Below are positions 19,562 to 27,304 of a stretch of 64,000 nucleotides of DNA, one piece after another; within the stretch, counting starts at the first letter, position 1, and each line of letters begins with the position of its first letter. The notes beneath the pieces are model-generated. The model saw only the letters and a program-made list of their open reading frames with translations. It was not told the DNA's origin and did no database searches. The translations under genes and the position numbers were made by a program. This DNA comes from Acidaminococcus timonensis (GTDB lineage: Bacteria > Bacillota > Negativicutes > Acidaminococcales > Acidaminococcaceae): contig NZ_FNWH01000006.1 in the NCBI RefSeq assembly GCF_900106585.1, forward strand, positions 1,270,502-1,334,501, read 5' to 3'.

Positions 19562-19590
19562 ATTATACAGCCTGGGTGCCAGATTGTCCA
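19562..19590 (-). promoter_or_regulatory. Promoter of the probable 6S RNA
   Basis: TGGACA (19585-19590), exactly 17 nt, TATAAT (19562-19567). The start expected near 19555 coincides with the 5' base of the RNA closing stem. It may also supply lspA by read-through. Confidence 0.85.
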
Positions 19591-19662
19591 GTTTTTCAGA
19601 AAATTTTTTAAAAAGATGGATTGGATCCTGCCCTGCCCACCACTCCCTGCCTGCCGGCCACG

Positions 19663-19777
19663 AAAAAAGGCGCTGTGAAAAAATCATCCACAGCGTCTTT
19701 ATTTCGCTAGCGTCAGCTGGCTTCCATCGGCTAGTGACTAGTGACGGAGTGTGAAAAAGCATTTTTTCACACCCCCT
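19663..19777 (-). repeat. Repeat type 1, full copy with two terminators
   Basis: Read on the minus strand: terminator (GTGTGAAAAA core, 19746-19776), two GTCACTA heptamers, the GCCGATGGAAGCCAGCTG motif with its palindrome, and a second terminator (GCTGTGGATGA/TCACAGC, 19668-19697). It lies between metQ and the 6S promoter. The 90 bases on its left (19571-19662) hold no recognisable feature. Confidence 0.8.
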
Positions 19778-19780
19778 TGC

Positions 19781-20608
19781 TTACTTCGCCGGAACGATGG
19801 TTCCCTTGAATTTTTCCTCGATGAATTTCTTGACGGCTTCGGAATGGAAGATTTCGGCGATCTTCTTGTATTCCGGTTTGTCCTTGTCCTTTTCCCGGGC
19901 AGCCAGCACCATGACAGCCAACGGTTCGTCATCCTTTTCCCAGAACAGGCCCTGTTTCTTCACATCCATGCCGGAGCTCATCACGTAATTCATGGTGATG
20001 ACGGCCAGATCCACGTCATCCAGGCTGCGAGGCAGCTGGGCGGCTTCCAGTTCCTTGAACTTCAGGTTGTGGGGATTTTCTACAACGTCATTGACCGTGG
20101 CTTTAAAGCCCACCCCTTCCTTCAGTTTCAGCAGGCCGGCCTTTTCCAGCAGTACCAGGCCCCGGCCGCCGTTGGTGGGATCGTTGGGGATGGCCACAAC
20201 AGCCCCGTCGGGGATGTTCTTCAGGTCATGGATCTTATTGCTGTAAATACCCATGCGCATCAAGATGGTATTGCTGATGGGTACCAGTTTGGTTCCGTTC
20301 TGTTTGTTGAAATTGGCCAGGAACGGTGCGTGCTGATAACTGTTCAGATCCAGGTCCCCTTCGGCCAGTGCCTTATCCGGAGTGATGTAATCGGAGAACT
20401 CCACCACTTCCACATTCAGGCCCTGCTTCTTGGCCTCGTCCGCCACTGCATGGACCACATCCGCATGAGGGCCTGCCGTAGCCCCGATTTTAATGGGTTT
20501 GCTGCTGGTACCGGCACTCTTCTTGTCCGTACTGGAACCGCAGCCGGCCACCAGCAGCGCCGCTGCCAGAATGCTTGTCAACGCCAATGCCCATTTTTTT
20601 CCGTTCAT
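19781..20608 (-). CDS. metQ: MetQ/NlpA-family substrate-binding lipoprotein (275 aa)
   Basis: Solute-binding lipoprotein of the methionine ABC importer family. The signal peptide ends in the lipobox LVAGC with Cys23 as lipidation site. Family motifs: GATAGPHADVV (near 43), VVEFSDYITPDKALAEGDLD (near 73-92), NSYQHAPFL (near 94) and PNDPTNGGRGL (near 140). The ATP-binding (MetN) and permease (MetI) partners are not adjacent, so this is an orphan copy serving a distant transporter or another ligand. No SAM riboswitch or T-box lies upstream; the 5' UTR is short. AGGGAG lies nine bases before the ATG. Confidence 0.92.
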   Translation of the reverse strand: MNGKKWALALTSILAAALLVAGCGSSTDKKSAGTSSKPIKIGATAGPHADVVHAVADEAKKQGLNVEVVEFSDYITPDKALAEGDLDLNSYQHAPFLANFNKQNGTKLVPISNTILMRMGIYSNKIHDLKNIPDGAVVAIPNDPTNGGRGLVLLEKAGLLKLKEGVGFKATVNDVVENPHNLKFKELEAAQLPRSLDDVDLAVITMNYVMSSGMDVKKQGLFWEKDDEPLAVMVLAAREKDKDKPEYKKIAEIFHSEAVKKFIEEKFKGTIVPAK

Positions 20609-20665
20609 CTGTCATCGCTCCCTTTTTAATTCATAGTAAGAAACTAAAGATTTGCAATTTACTAT

Positions 20666-20694
20666 ATGATACTAGGGATTGAGTAAGATGTCAA
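20666..20694 (-). promoter_or_regulatory. metQ promoter
   Basis: TTGACA (20689-20694), 17 nt, TATCAT (20666-20671). The start expected near 20659 leaves a UTR of about 50 nt, too short for a riboswitch. The TAGTGGG array begins immediately upstream of the -35. Confidence 0.8.
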
Positions 20695-20701
20695 TAAAAA
20701 A

Positions 20702-20849
20702 GGGATAGTGGGTAATGGATAGTGGATAGTGGGTAGTGGGTAGTGGGTAGTGGGCAGTGGGTAGTGGGTAGTGGGCAGTGGGTAGTGGGTAGTGGGTAGT
20801 GGATAGTGGATAGTGGGTAGTGGGTAGTGGGTAGTGGGTAGTGGGTAGT
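20702..20849 (+). repeat. TAGTGGG heptamer array (about 21 units)
   Basis: Tandem 7-bp units, mostly TAGTGGG with variants TAGTGGA and CAGTGGG. Because 7 is not a multiple of 3, every frame is a repeated heptapeptide, which explains the spurious 68-aa open frame here. The left end of the IS element abuts it. Confidence 0.95.
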
Positions 20850-21022
20850 AAACCGTACCCCTTGTCAAGGACAGTTTATAAAAGTAGGACCCCTTGTTTT
20901 AGACAGTTCAACAATCTTGGTACCTTTAAAATGGACGTCTGGTAATTGTCTATCAGAAGGCCCCTAACCATCCAAATCTCATGTACTGGCTCCTTACTCA
21001 TAAAATGGCTGCTTTTGCCATT

Positions 21023-22021
21023 TTATGAGGTGAGCTGGTTCCCCAGCTCACAGGCTCTCCGCTTCAATGTAGGAACCTCGGGCATCTTGGGAATATCGAG
21101 CGGATAAACCCCTGTTGTTACAAATTGGTAGAACTCGTTTGGCGACAGTTTCGCCAGTTCCCACTGGTAGCGATCGTTGTTGTAATAATCCATGTAATCA
21201 TCTACGATGGCCTTCACCTCCCCAAAGCTCACTGCTGCTGCAATTTTCTTTTTCACATGGTCTTTCATACGGCCGAAGAAGCTTTCCTGCGGCGCATTGT
21301 CCCAGCAATTCCCCCGCCGTGACATGGATTGTCTGAGATCCTTGTCATGGAGGATATCAATGAAGCTGTGACTCGTATAATGGCAACCCTGGTCAGAATG
21401 CACGATGGTTTCAGCATGCAGTGAGACGCCGTGATCTCGAATCAGGTTGTTCACCGTTTCTACCACGAAATCCATCTCCAAAGAATTGCTGAGGACATAC
21501 GCCAGAATCTGCTTGGTATAGGCATCCAATATGGTAGAAAGATAAGCAAAGATCCCATTGTAAGGAAGGTACGTAATATCTGTCAGCAGTACCATGCGAG
21601 GGCCATAGTCCTCAAACTGGCGCTGCAGCAAGTTATCGGCCACCGTATTGGTCTTCAGGGCTTTCACCAGCTGCCGATAGGGATTCGCCTTCCTGATGGG
21701 GCAAAGCAGGTGGAACTTTTTCATCAGACGACGGATTTTCTTCACATTCATAATGACGGGCGGATCCATGTGGAGCAGCTCCATATAGATGCTGCGGGCG
21801 CCCTTCTTGTACCCTCGTCTTTTGTAAGCGGCAAGGATCAGTTCAAAGTCCTTGCGGTCCTGTTCTTCCTGGGCCTGCCGAAATGCTTCCGCCTTCACCC
21901 AGGCATAATAACCGCTTCGGGACACGCCTGCCATCTTGCATAAACTGCTGATGGAAAGTCTGTTCTCGCTGGTACTTACCGTCTTTTCTATGATTTCGAA
22001 CACACAAGAGGAATCGTTCAT
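21023..22021 (-). CDS. IS3-family transposase OrfB, DDE domain (332 aa), copy 1
   Basis: rve-type integrase core with the DDE triad: Asp in LLTDITYLPYNG (near 144), Asp in IVHSDQGCHYTS (near 206), Glu in APQESFFGRMKD (near 242). N-terminal HTH_21 region with the block ISSLCKMAGVSRSGYYAWVK (24-43). The 12 bases between the OrfA stop region and this ATG are open in this frame back to the slippery run, so an OrfAB fusion can form. Translation is identical to copy 2. Confidence 0.93.
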   Translation of the reverse strand: MNDSSCVFEIIEKTVSTSENRLSISSLCKMAGVSRSGYYAWVKAEAFRQAQEEQDRKDFELILAAYKRRGYKKGARSIYMELLHMDPPVIMNVKKIRRLMKKFHLLCPIRKANPYRQLVKALKTNTVADNLLQRQFEDYGPRMVLLTDITYLPYNGIFAYLSTILDAYTKQILAYVLSNSLEMDFVVETVNNLIRDHGVSLHAETIVHSDQGCHYTSHSFIDILHDKDLRQSMSRRGNCWDNAPQESFFGRMKDHVKKKIAAAVSFGEVKAIVDDYMDYYNNDRYQWELAKLSPNEFYQFVTTGVYPLDIPKMPEVPTLKRRACELGNQLTS

Positions 22022-22032
22022 GAGCAGAGAAT

Positions 22033-22042
22033 CTACCTTTTT
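22033..22042 (-). other. Candidate -1 ribosomal frameshift site, IS copy 1
   Basis: On the minus strand A-AAA-AGG directly precedes the OrfA stop TAG (22033-22035). Slipping back one base turns AAA-AGG into AAA-AAG-GTA and continues without a stop into the OrfB ATG at 22021. This matches the way many IS3 elements make the OrfAB transposase. No downstream pseudoknot was worked out. Confidence 0.6.
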
Positions 22043-22437
22043 GTGTTCTTGATCGCGGAAATTTTTTTTAAATATTCCACTTCCTGCCGCAAGTATTCAA
22101 CTTCATGTCTGAGGGCCTTAATGTCATCTTCATGCTTGACCTTGGCGGCGGTGTCAGACCTGTCGGCGGGTCTCCTGCCTTCATAGAAACAGCCATATTT
22201 GGCATATTCCTCTTTGATATGCTGGAGAGCACCGCCAATGCGTCTTTCGCCCAGCACAGCAGGGTCAAAGCCGTATTTTTTGAAGATGTCTTTGGGATAG
22301 ACTCCTTCCATATATTCGGTGTAAAAGATTTCTTTAAAGGACTTCCTCAGGACCAGGGTAGAGCGGCTTACGCTATACACATAAGGGTTCTGGCGCAACG
22401 CTGCAATCTGCTCCTCAGTAAAAAGTTTTCTGCTCAT
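22033..22437 (-). CDS. IS3-family OrfA (134 aa), copy 1
   Basis: Small DNA-binding subunit: HTH-like region (residues about 5-60) and a C-terminal heptad zipper (ALRHEVEYLRQEVEYLKK, near 105-125). The ATG at 22437 has AAGGAG seven bases upstream; the longer open frame has no support. The gene ends in CAAAAAGG followed by the stop, which sets up a -1 shift into OrfB. Confidence 0.9.
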   Translation of the reverse strand: MSRKLFTEEQIAALRQNPYVYSVSRSTLVLRKSFKEIFYTEYMEGVYPKDIFKKYGFDPAVLGERRIGGALQHIKEEYAKYGCFYEGRRPADRSDTAAKVKHEDDIKALRHEVEYLRQEVEYLKKISAIKNTKR

Positions 22438-22609
22438 GTGGATTCTCCTTGGCTTTATTGGATTTGAGGATACCACATACATATGATTGTGTTCAATAGG
22501 TTGGGTCCAAAATGAGCACGTCAATTTTAAAGGATTCAAATTGTAGCCTGTCCAATTTTGTGGGCAGGTGCTACTCTTAAAAAGTGTCCACACTTATGGG
22601 TACAGTATA

Positions 22610-22674
22610 TAGTGGGTAGTGGGTAGTGGGTAGTGGATAGTGGATAGTGGGTAGTGGGTAGTGGGTAGTGGGTA
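22610..22674 (+). repeat. TAGTGGG heptamer array (about 9 units)
   Basis: Continuation of the heptamer array on the other side of the IS, passing directly into repeat type 3. Confidence 0.9.
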
Positions 22675-22740
22675 GGGCCCGCCGGGCGGCCTGGGAACGG
22701 TTGCCCCTTATGGGCAGGCCCTCCGAAATCGTACAGAATA
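22675..22740 (+). repeat. Repeat type 3, partial palindromic copy
   Basis: Starts with GGGCCCGCCGGGCGGCCTGG and contains the internal hairpin arms around CCCTTATGGGC typical of the family. The second half is missing; the DUF1848 stop lies 17 bp further on. Confidence 0.7.
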
Positions 22741-22756
22741 TGGCCACAAAATACGT

Positions 22757-23686
22757 TCACGGAAACAGACTCATTTCCGGCTCCACCCAGCTCTTCTGGG
22801 GCACATCGTGGATTTGGTCCCCTTCCTCGTAGTTTCCGATCAGGAACGGAGAATCTGGATCGTGCTGCCTGCTGCGTACCAGCACCTCCTGCCGGGCTCC
22901 ATTGGCATAACAGTAGCGGCAGAAATGGCGGCAGGTGCTGTAGGCTCCAATATCACATGACAGGTAACAGGCACATTCTGCCCGGGCCCCTTTGACCTTC
23001 GGTGCATGCAGCTTTTTGCCGATGGCCCGTTCGTAGTCGGAAAGCTTCATACAGCCACTGCAATCCGCTCCATAAGGGGCTAGCTGGTCCCCTTCGACGC
23101 AGGTTCTCAGCTGCATACCATACTGGGCCGCAATCCCTATGAGCTCCTTCCCCAGCTGCAGCCGCACCGCTTCAGGTACCGTCTGCAACTCCGGAAAGTT
23201 CTGCAGCACCTTGGGATAGCAGTCCACGAAACTGATGACCACCGTATCCGTAAAGCCGGCCAAGGTCTCCGCCATCGTCCGGAAGGCCCGCAAATGGTAC
23301 TCCGTCGTATAGCGTTCCGTAAGCAGGATGGGATCATATCGCCAGCCGATGGCCTGTTTGCCCACCTCTCGGGAAAGTTGGCGGAAGGCCTGCAGCAGCT
23401 GGTGCTTATCCGGCACGTTAGGTTCCAGATCCCGTCCGTACGGCGTAATGGAAACATACCAGTACTGGCCATAGCCCTGCAGCTGATCCAGATAGGGCAG
23501 CAGGGGCAGCGGATTCTTGGTGCAGAAGCCGATGCAATCCACCACCTTCGGTGACAGCCGGTACCGGCTGACCTGGCTGGGGTTGTACGGATTCCGTACA
23601 CACACGGATCCGGCCCGTATCCGGTTCAGGAACCAGCGGGCATAAAAGGCAGGGATGTCCGTCCGCTGCCCGGTATTGATGATCAT
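22757..23686 (-). CDS. DUF1848 family protein with C-terminal cysteine cluster (309 aa)
   Basis: Matches the DUF1848 pattern: N-terminal MIINTGQRTDIPAFYARWF (1-19), central KNPLPLLPYL (near 56) and GWRYDPILLTERY (near 112). The C-terminus has a cysteine-rich block ECACYLSCDIG with CRHFCRYCYAN (near 245-270), where C-x3-C-x2-C is the spacing of a radical-SAM-like [4Fe-4S] site. The reaction is unknown. AAGGAGG lies five bases before the ATG. It stands alone between two repeat type 3 copies. Confidence 0.85.
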   Translation of the reverse strand: MIINTGQRTDIPAFYARWFLNRIRAGSVCVRNPYNPSQVSRYRLSPKVVDCIGFCTKNPLPLLPYLDQLQGYGQYWYVSITPYGRDLEPNVPDKHQLLQAFRQLSREVGKQAIGWRYDPILLTERYTTEYHLRAFRTMAETLAGFTDTVVISFVDCYPKVLQNFPELQTVPEAVRLQLGKELIGIAAQYGMQLRTCVEGDQLAPYGADCSGCMKLSDYERAIGKKLHAPKVKGARAECACYLSCDIGAYSTCRHFCRYCYANGARQEVLVRSRQHDPDSPFLIGNYEEGDQIHDVPQKSWVEPEMSLFP

Positions 23687-23715
23687 GGGTGCCTCCTTAT
23701 TTTTCCCTTTTCACT

Positions 23716-23812
23716 CCTGGGAACGGTTGCCCCTTATGGGCAGACCCTCCGAAATCGTACAGTACGCGGTATGCGCAGGGACGCCCCATCAGGGGCCGTT
23801 CCCGAGTCCGGA
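23716..23812 (+). repeat. Repeat type 3 copy between DUF1848 gene and phnE
   Basis: Begins CCTGGGAACGGTTGCCCCTT and ends CCGTTCCCGAGTCCGG, giving inverted outer arms with the internal CCCTTATGGGC and CCCCATCAGGGG hairpins. It lies 47 bp from the phnE stop. No intrinsic terminator with a T-run is seen for the phn operon. Confidence 0.7.
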
Positions 23813-23859
23813 AAACCGTTTCAGTGCCGGCTTCTGCTCCCTTTCCCGGTTTTGCCGGT

Positions 23860-25371
23860 TTATGGTTTCCGCAGCCACTCACTGAGGGCTTCCATGGCGA
23901 TGACCAGCAGGGCCAGTCCCCAGAGCAGGGCTCCGGCTTCCTGCCATTTGTAATGCTGCAGGGCCAGGATCAGGGGCGTACCGATGCCTCCGGCCCCTAC
24001 CAGGCCCAGAATGGCCGCTTCCCGCAGGTTCACATCCAGACGATACAGGATGGCCGCACCCCAGCCCGGTTCCAGCTGGGGCAGCAGCCCCCGCCAGAAG
24101 GCCCTGGCCCTGCCGCAGCCCGTGGCTTCATACGCCAGGTAGGGTCCCGGTGCGATTTCTTCCAGGGTATTGAGGAAACGCCTGGCCAGCAGGCCGATGC
24201 TGCAAAGCATCAGGGTCAGTACCCCGGCAAAGGGTCCCGGCCCCGTCACCCGGATCCATAACAGTCCATAAACGAAGACCGGTACCGTCCGAATGGCCAG
24301 CAGCAGCAGCCGGGGTACCAGTGCCACTCCCACCGGCAGCAGCCGGAAACTGGACAGACTGCTGAGCGCTCCTGCCAGTACAGCGCCGCCCAGGGTCCCC
24401 AGCAGGGCCATGCAGAAGGTTTCCCACAGCAGATACAGGACCCCTTCCCGGGAAAGGTCCCGCACCATGGACAGGTCCGGATGCAGCAGGCCGGAAACCA
24501 TTCCCCCGGCAGCTTTCAGTCCAGTCCCTCCCATGGGTTCCACACTCCCAAGGGCCCAGAAAAGGACCAGAAGCCCCCCCGCCCAAAGGGCCCTGCGGAT
24601 TTTCTGCCCCGGCCGCCACTTCCCGGCCAGTCCCTGCCGCAGCAGTTCACTGCACATTTCAGAAGCCAGTACCACCCCATACAGCAGAAGCAGAATGGTA
24701 CCCACCTGGCTGTAGGCCCGCCAGGCCAGCCGCTCGTTCAGAAGCAGGCCGATCCCGCCGGCGCCCACATAGCCCAGGATGGCCGCCTGCCGCACGTTGG
24801 CCTCCCACAGATAGAGTGCATTGCTCAGATAGCCGGGCAATACTTTGGGAAGGATGGCCCGAAAGAACGCCTTTCCCCTTCCCGACCCTGCCGCAGCCAG
24901 GGCCTGTGCCCCCTTCCAGTCCGCCGTCTCCATGTCTTCATACCCCAGCCGAGTCATCACGCCGAACGCATAAACGGTCAGTGCCAGGGTCCCAGCCAGG
25001 GTCCCCAGTCCCACCAGAAACGTACAGAAAAGTGCCAGGATCAGCGCCGGCACTGTACGCAGCAGCTGGATCAGCAGTTTGAAGGGAACCCGCAGAAACG
25101 GGCAGGGATCGGTCCAGCGGTTGGCCAGCAGGGCCCCCAAAAATCCAAGGAGGGTCCCCAGGACCGAGCCCAGCACCGACATCCGGATGGTGGCCGCCAG
25201 CGGGTACAGGACTTGTCCAACATACCGGGGGTCCGGAGGGACCATGGCTTCCAGAATGTCCAGGAACCGGCTGCCCCGTTCTGCCAGCACCAGCAGCGAG
25301 GCCCCGGTCTCCTGCCAGGCCGCCGCCAGGAGTAGCAGCAGGAGCCACCGTTTTCGCCAGCGAATCTTCAT
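23860..25371 (-). CDS. phnE: PhnE-type ABC permease, two permease domains fused (503 aa)
   Basis: Membrane component of a phosphonate-type importer. The usual PhnE is about 260-290 aa with one BPD_transp_1 domain; this protein has two in tandem. Each half ends with the PhnE signature: NVRQAAILGYVGAGGIG (near 200) and NLREAAILGLVGAGGIG (near 455). Each has a cytoplasmic coupling loop before it (GSGRGKAFFRAILP and GCGRARAFWRGLLP). About 12 hydrophobic segments are visible. The ATG at 25371 overlaps the phnC stop (ATGA). The fusion supplies both permease subunits of the transporter from one polypeptide. Confidence 0.9.
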   Translation of the reverse strand: MKIRWRKRWLLLLLLAAAWQETGASLLVLAERGSRFLDILEAMVPPDPRYVGQVLYPLAATIRMSVLGSVLGTLLGFLGALLANRWTDPCPFLRVPFKLLIQLLRTVPALILALFCTFLVGLGTLAGTLALTVYAFGVMTRLGYEDMETADWKGAQALAAAGSGRGKAFFRAILPKVLPGYLSNALYLWEANVRQAAILGYVGAGGIGLLLNERLAWRAYSQVGTILLLLYGVVLASEMCSELLRQGLAGKWRPGQKIRRALWAGGLLVLFWALGSVEPMGGTGLKAAGGMVSGLLHPDLSMVRDLSREGVLYLLWETFCMALLGTLGGAVLAGALSSLSSFRLLPVGVALVPRLLLLAIRTVPVFVYGLLWIRVTGPGPFAGVLTLMLCSIGLLARRFLNTLEEIAPGPYLAYEATGCGRARAFWRGLLPQLEPGWGAAILYRLDVNLREAAILGLVGAGGIGTPLILALQHYKWQEAGALLWGLALLVIAMEALSEWLRKP

Positions 25372-26120
25372 GCCTGCCTCCTGTACAGTTCCCGGAACCG
25401 GGTTTCCGTCCATTCGTCCGGGTTGCCATCGAAGCCGATCCGTCCCTGGCGCAGACCCAGGATCCGGTCCGAATACTGCCGGGCCTGCTCCACGTTATGG
25501 CTGTTCATGACCACCGTCAGCTGCTGTGTTTCCTGCAGCCGGCGCAGCAATTCCAGGATGGCCCGGCTGGAACCGGGATCCAGGGAAGCCACAGGTTCAT
25601 CTGCCAGGATGATGGATGCCTGCTGGACCAGGACCCGGGCAATGGCCACCCGCTGTTTCTGGCCCCCGCTCAGTTCACCGGTCTTCTTGTCAGCGGAATC
25701 GGCCAGGCCCACCAGTTCCAGGGCCTCCCGCGCCCGTTCCACTTCCTCCTGGGGAAAATGATCCAGCAATACACGCCAGAAGGGAACACGGGACAGGCTG
25801 CCGTTGAGTACATTGGCCAGACAGGTACTTTCTTCCACCAGACAGAAATCCTGGAAGATCATCCCCACCTGCTGCTGGACCTGCCGGCGTTTTTTCCCTT
25901 TCAGGCAGTCAAAGCGCTGTCCTTCCACCCAGACTTCCCCGGCTGCCGGCTTCACCATGCCGTTGAACAGCCGCAGAAGGGTGGTCTTGCCGGCCCCGCT
26001 GGGCCCGATGACCGAAAGGAACTGCCCTTCCGGCACGGAAAGAGACACCCCATCCAGGATGAGGTGTCCCTTCTGATACGATTGTGTCACATGCCGCAAT
26101 CCCAGTGCTTCTTTCGTCAT
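25368..26120 (-). CDS. phnC: PhnC-type ABC transporter ATP-binding protein (250 aa)
   Basis: ATPase of the importer. Walker A GPSGAGKTT at 39-47, Q-loop near 88, ABC signature LSGGQKQRVAIARVL (near 148-162) and Walker B IILADEPVASLDP (near 168-180). In PhnC-type transporters it couples ATP hydrolysis to uptake of phosphonates, phosphite or related phosphoesters. It overlaps phnD by four bases upstream and phnE by four bases downstream. Confidence 0.94.
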   Translation of the reverse strand: MTKEALGLRHVTQSYQKGHLILDGVSLSVPEGQFLSVIGPSGAGKTTLLRLFNGMVKPAAGEVWVEGQRFDCLKGKKRRQVQQQVGMIFQDFCLVEESTCLANVLNGSLSRVPFWRVLLDHFPQEEVERAREALELVGLADSADKKTGELSGGQKQRVAIARVLVQQASIILADEPVASLDPGSSRAILELLRRLQETQQLTVVMNSHNVEQARQYSDRILGLRQGRIGFDGNPDEWTETRFRELYRRQA

Positions 26121-27142
26121 TTCAATTCCTTCTGGATCTTCCGTTCGCTGTCGTAGTCGCTGGACCTGGCCCAGTCGTATCCTTTGTGCCCGATGGTCTT
26201 CAGGATCTTCAGCCCTTCGTCCGTCTTGCCGATTTCGATCAGGGCCTCGCCCAGTGCTTTCCGGAATCCTTCATCCTGCATCAGTTTGCTGCTTTTGCTG
26301 ACACTGATGGTATCGTTGAAGATCTTGTCCGATACGCCGATCACACCGGTCTGTTCCCAGATGGGAGCGGTACCGCCCAGTTTGGCCTGCCAGTCTTTTT
26401 CCATCTTGGCACGGATATGGGAATAGGCCACCATCACGTCCACCTGGCCACTGGCCAGCCGTGCCGCAGAGGTGGTATAGGAATCAGCCTGGACCACATG
26501 GGGCAGGTCTTTCAGGGTCTTTCCATAATTCTCCTTCAGCCACAGGGAAGGATACAGGTAACCGGAAGCGGAAGCCGGGCTCATCACCGACCAGTTCAGA
26601 TCTGCCAGTTCCTCCCAGGTGGGCTTTTCCCCCCGTTTCACCCTGGCAAGCAGGGCCTGTCCCTTGGGGCTGGGTCCCACCACAATGGCCGACCGGTAAT
26701 ATTTCACCAGATTTTTGGTGAATGTATCCCGGCTGCCGTCATTCCATACCTTCAGATCCGTGGTGTCCTTATTGATGCCTTCCCGCAGTGCCGTCAGCAG
26801 CACGTCCACATCCTTGTCATAGAGCACATACGTGGCTCCGGAAATAAAGCCCACATCGGCACTGCCTGCACTGAGAGCCTCTCCCACCGCATTGTAGGAG
26901 GTTCCTACGGTGATGGAAACTTTTTTCACATCATAGCCTTTTTCCTTCAATTTGGCCTGGAGCAGTTTGCCCAGGGGCTCCGTCCGGGTCCTGATGGTAT
27001 CCGCATCCTGATAGGGCGAAATGGCGATTTTCAGTTCCGGTATGGATCGGCTTCCTTCTTTTTTCTCCGTTGTACTGCCGCAGCCGGAAGCCAGCAGCGC
27101 TCCTGCCAGCAGCATCCCTGTCATCATTTTCCATAATTTCAT
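26117..27142 (-). CDS. phnD: PhnD-type phosphonate/phosphate-analogue-binding lipoprotein (341 aa)
   Basis: Periplasmic-binding-protein-like lipoprotein; lipobox LLASGC with Cys21. PhnD-family landmarks: LKIAISPYQDADTI (near 38-51), DVGFISGATYVLY (near 96-108), AIVVGPSPKGQ (near 152) and the binding-loop block SVMSPASASGYLYPS (near 183-197). No C-P lyase or phosphonatase genes accompany it, so the substrate is open. First gene of phnD-phnC-phnE. AAGGGG lies eight bases before the ATG, and a structured leader with a terminator-like hairpin precedes it, suggesting riboswitch control. Confidence 0.92.
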   Translation of the reverse strand: MKLWKMMTGMLLAGALLASGCGSTTEKKEGSRSIPELKIAISPYQDADTIRTRTEPLGKLLQAKLKEKGYDVKKVSITVGTSYNAVGEALSAGSADVGFISGATYVLYDKDVDVLLTALREGINKDTTDLKVWNDGSRDTFTKNLVKYYRSAIVVGPSPKGQALLARVKRGEKPTWEELADLNWSVMSPASASGYLYPSLWLKENYGKTLKDLPHVVQADSYTTSAARLASGQVDVMVAYSHIRAKMEKDWQAKLGGTAPIWEQTGVIGVSDKIFNDTISVSKSSKLMQDEGFRKALGEALIEIGKTDEGLKILKTIGHKGYDWARSSDYDSERKIQKELK

Positions 27143-27172
27143 CCTGCATTCCCCTTTCCCTCACCATAAGAC

Positions 27173-27209
27173 AAAATCGGCTGCCGCACCAGGCGACAGC
27201 CGATTTTTT
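27173..27209. terminator. Terminator-like hairpin in the phnD leader
   Basis: An 11-bp stem AAAATCGGCTG with CAGCCGATTTT. On the minus strand it precedes phnD by about 30 nt, followed by TTTTGTCTT, where an expression-platform terminator would sit. The plus-strand T-run is longer (six T), but no plus-strand gene uses it. Confidence 0.65.
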
Positions 27210-27215
27210 CAGGAA

Positions 27216-27304
27216 CAGACCGCGCCTTCAAGACAGGATTTCTCTCAGGTCGGTCGATACTCCGGTATCCTCTCAGCCCGGCTCACGGGCTCCCTCGCAG
27301 TCTG
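27216..27304 (-). promoter_or_regulatory. Structured leader RNA of phnDCE, TPP-riboswitch-like 5' half (candidate riboswitch)
   Basis: Minus-strand leader enclosed by a closing stem CAGACTGCG / CGCGGTCTG (27296-27304 with 27216-27224). Inside, in order: hairpin AGCCCG-loop-CGGGCT (27275-27291), then GAGAGG, hairpin GATAC-loop-GTATC (27256-27269), then ACCTGA. The string GGGCTGAGA..ATACC..GTATC..ACCTGA parallels the pyrimidine-sensing half of TPP riboswitches. The pyrophosphate-sensing half (GGATAAT..CC..GCGTAGGGA) is not recognisable. A further hairpin (27309-27334) lies 5' of it. The remaining bases to the aspS stop hold no gene. Confidence 0.5.

Larger units (their letters stand above)
20850..22609 (-). 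mobile_element. IS3-family insertion sequence, 1,760 bp, copy 1
   Basis: Ends carry related inverted repeats (outer GTACCC, then TTTATAAAAG on one side and TTTTTAAGAG on the other). Two orfs lie on the minus strand in the OrfA/OrfB arrangement with a -1 frameshift signal. About 170 bp of non-coding sequence follows OrfB, including a perfect 13-bp stem hairpin (20997-21029) that contains the OrfB stop. TAGT precedes and follows the element, but both flanks are TAGTGGG repeat, so a target duplication cannot be distinguished from the repeat. An apparently identical copy lies at 50584-52343. Confidence 0.9.

Noticed and set aside
20662-20868. A 68-aa frame made of repeated YPLPTTH units
   Set aside because: It is a translation of the TAGTGGG heptamer array. 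A 7-bp period forces a heptapeptide in every frame; no start signals.
20702-22674. CRISPR array from repeated short units
   Set aside because: Units are 7 bp, directly adjacent, with no spacers, and no cas genes occur in the window.
22594-22760. A 74-aa minus-strand frame next to the IS
   Set aside because: Its translation is from heptamers and repeat type 3 and it has no ribosome site.
27216-27304. Ordinary TPP, SAM, FMN, cobalamin, glycine or lysine riboswitch
   Set aside because: Compared by eye with the conserved cores; only partial TPP similarity was found, so the element is listed as a candidate of unknown class instead.
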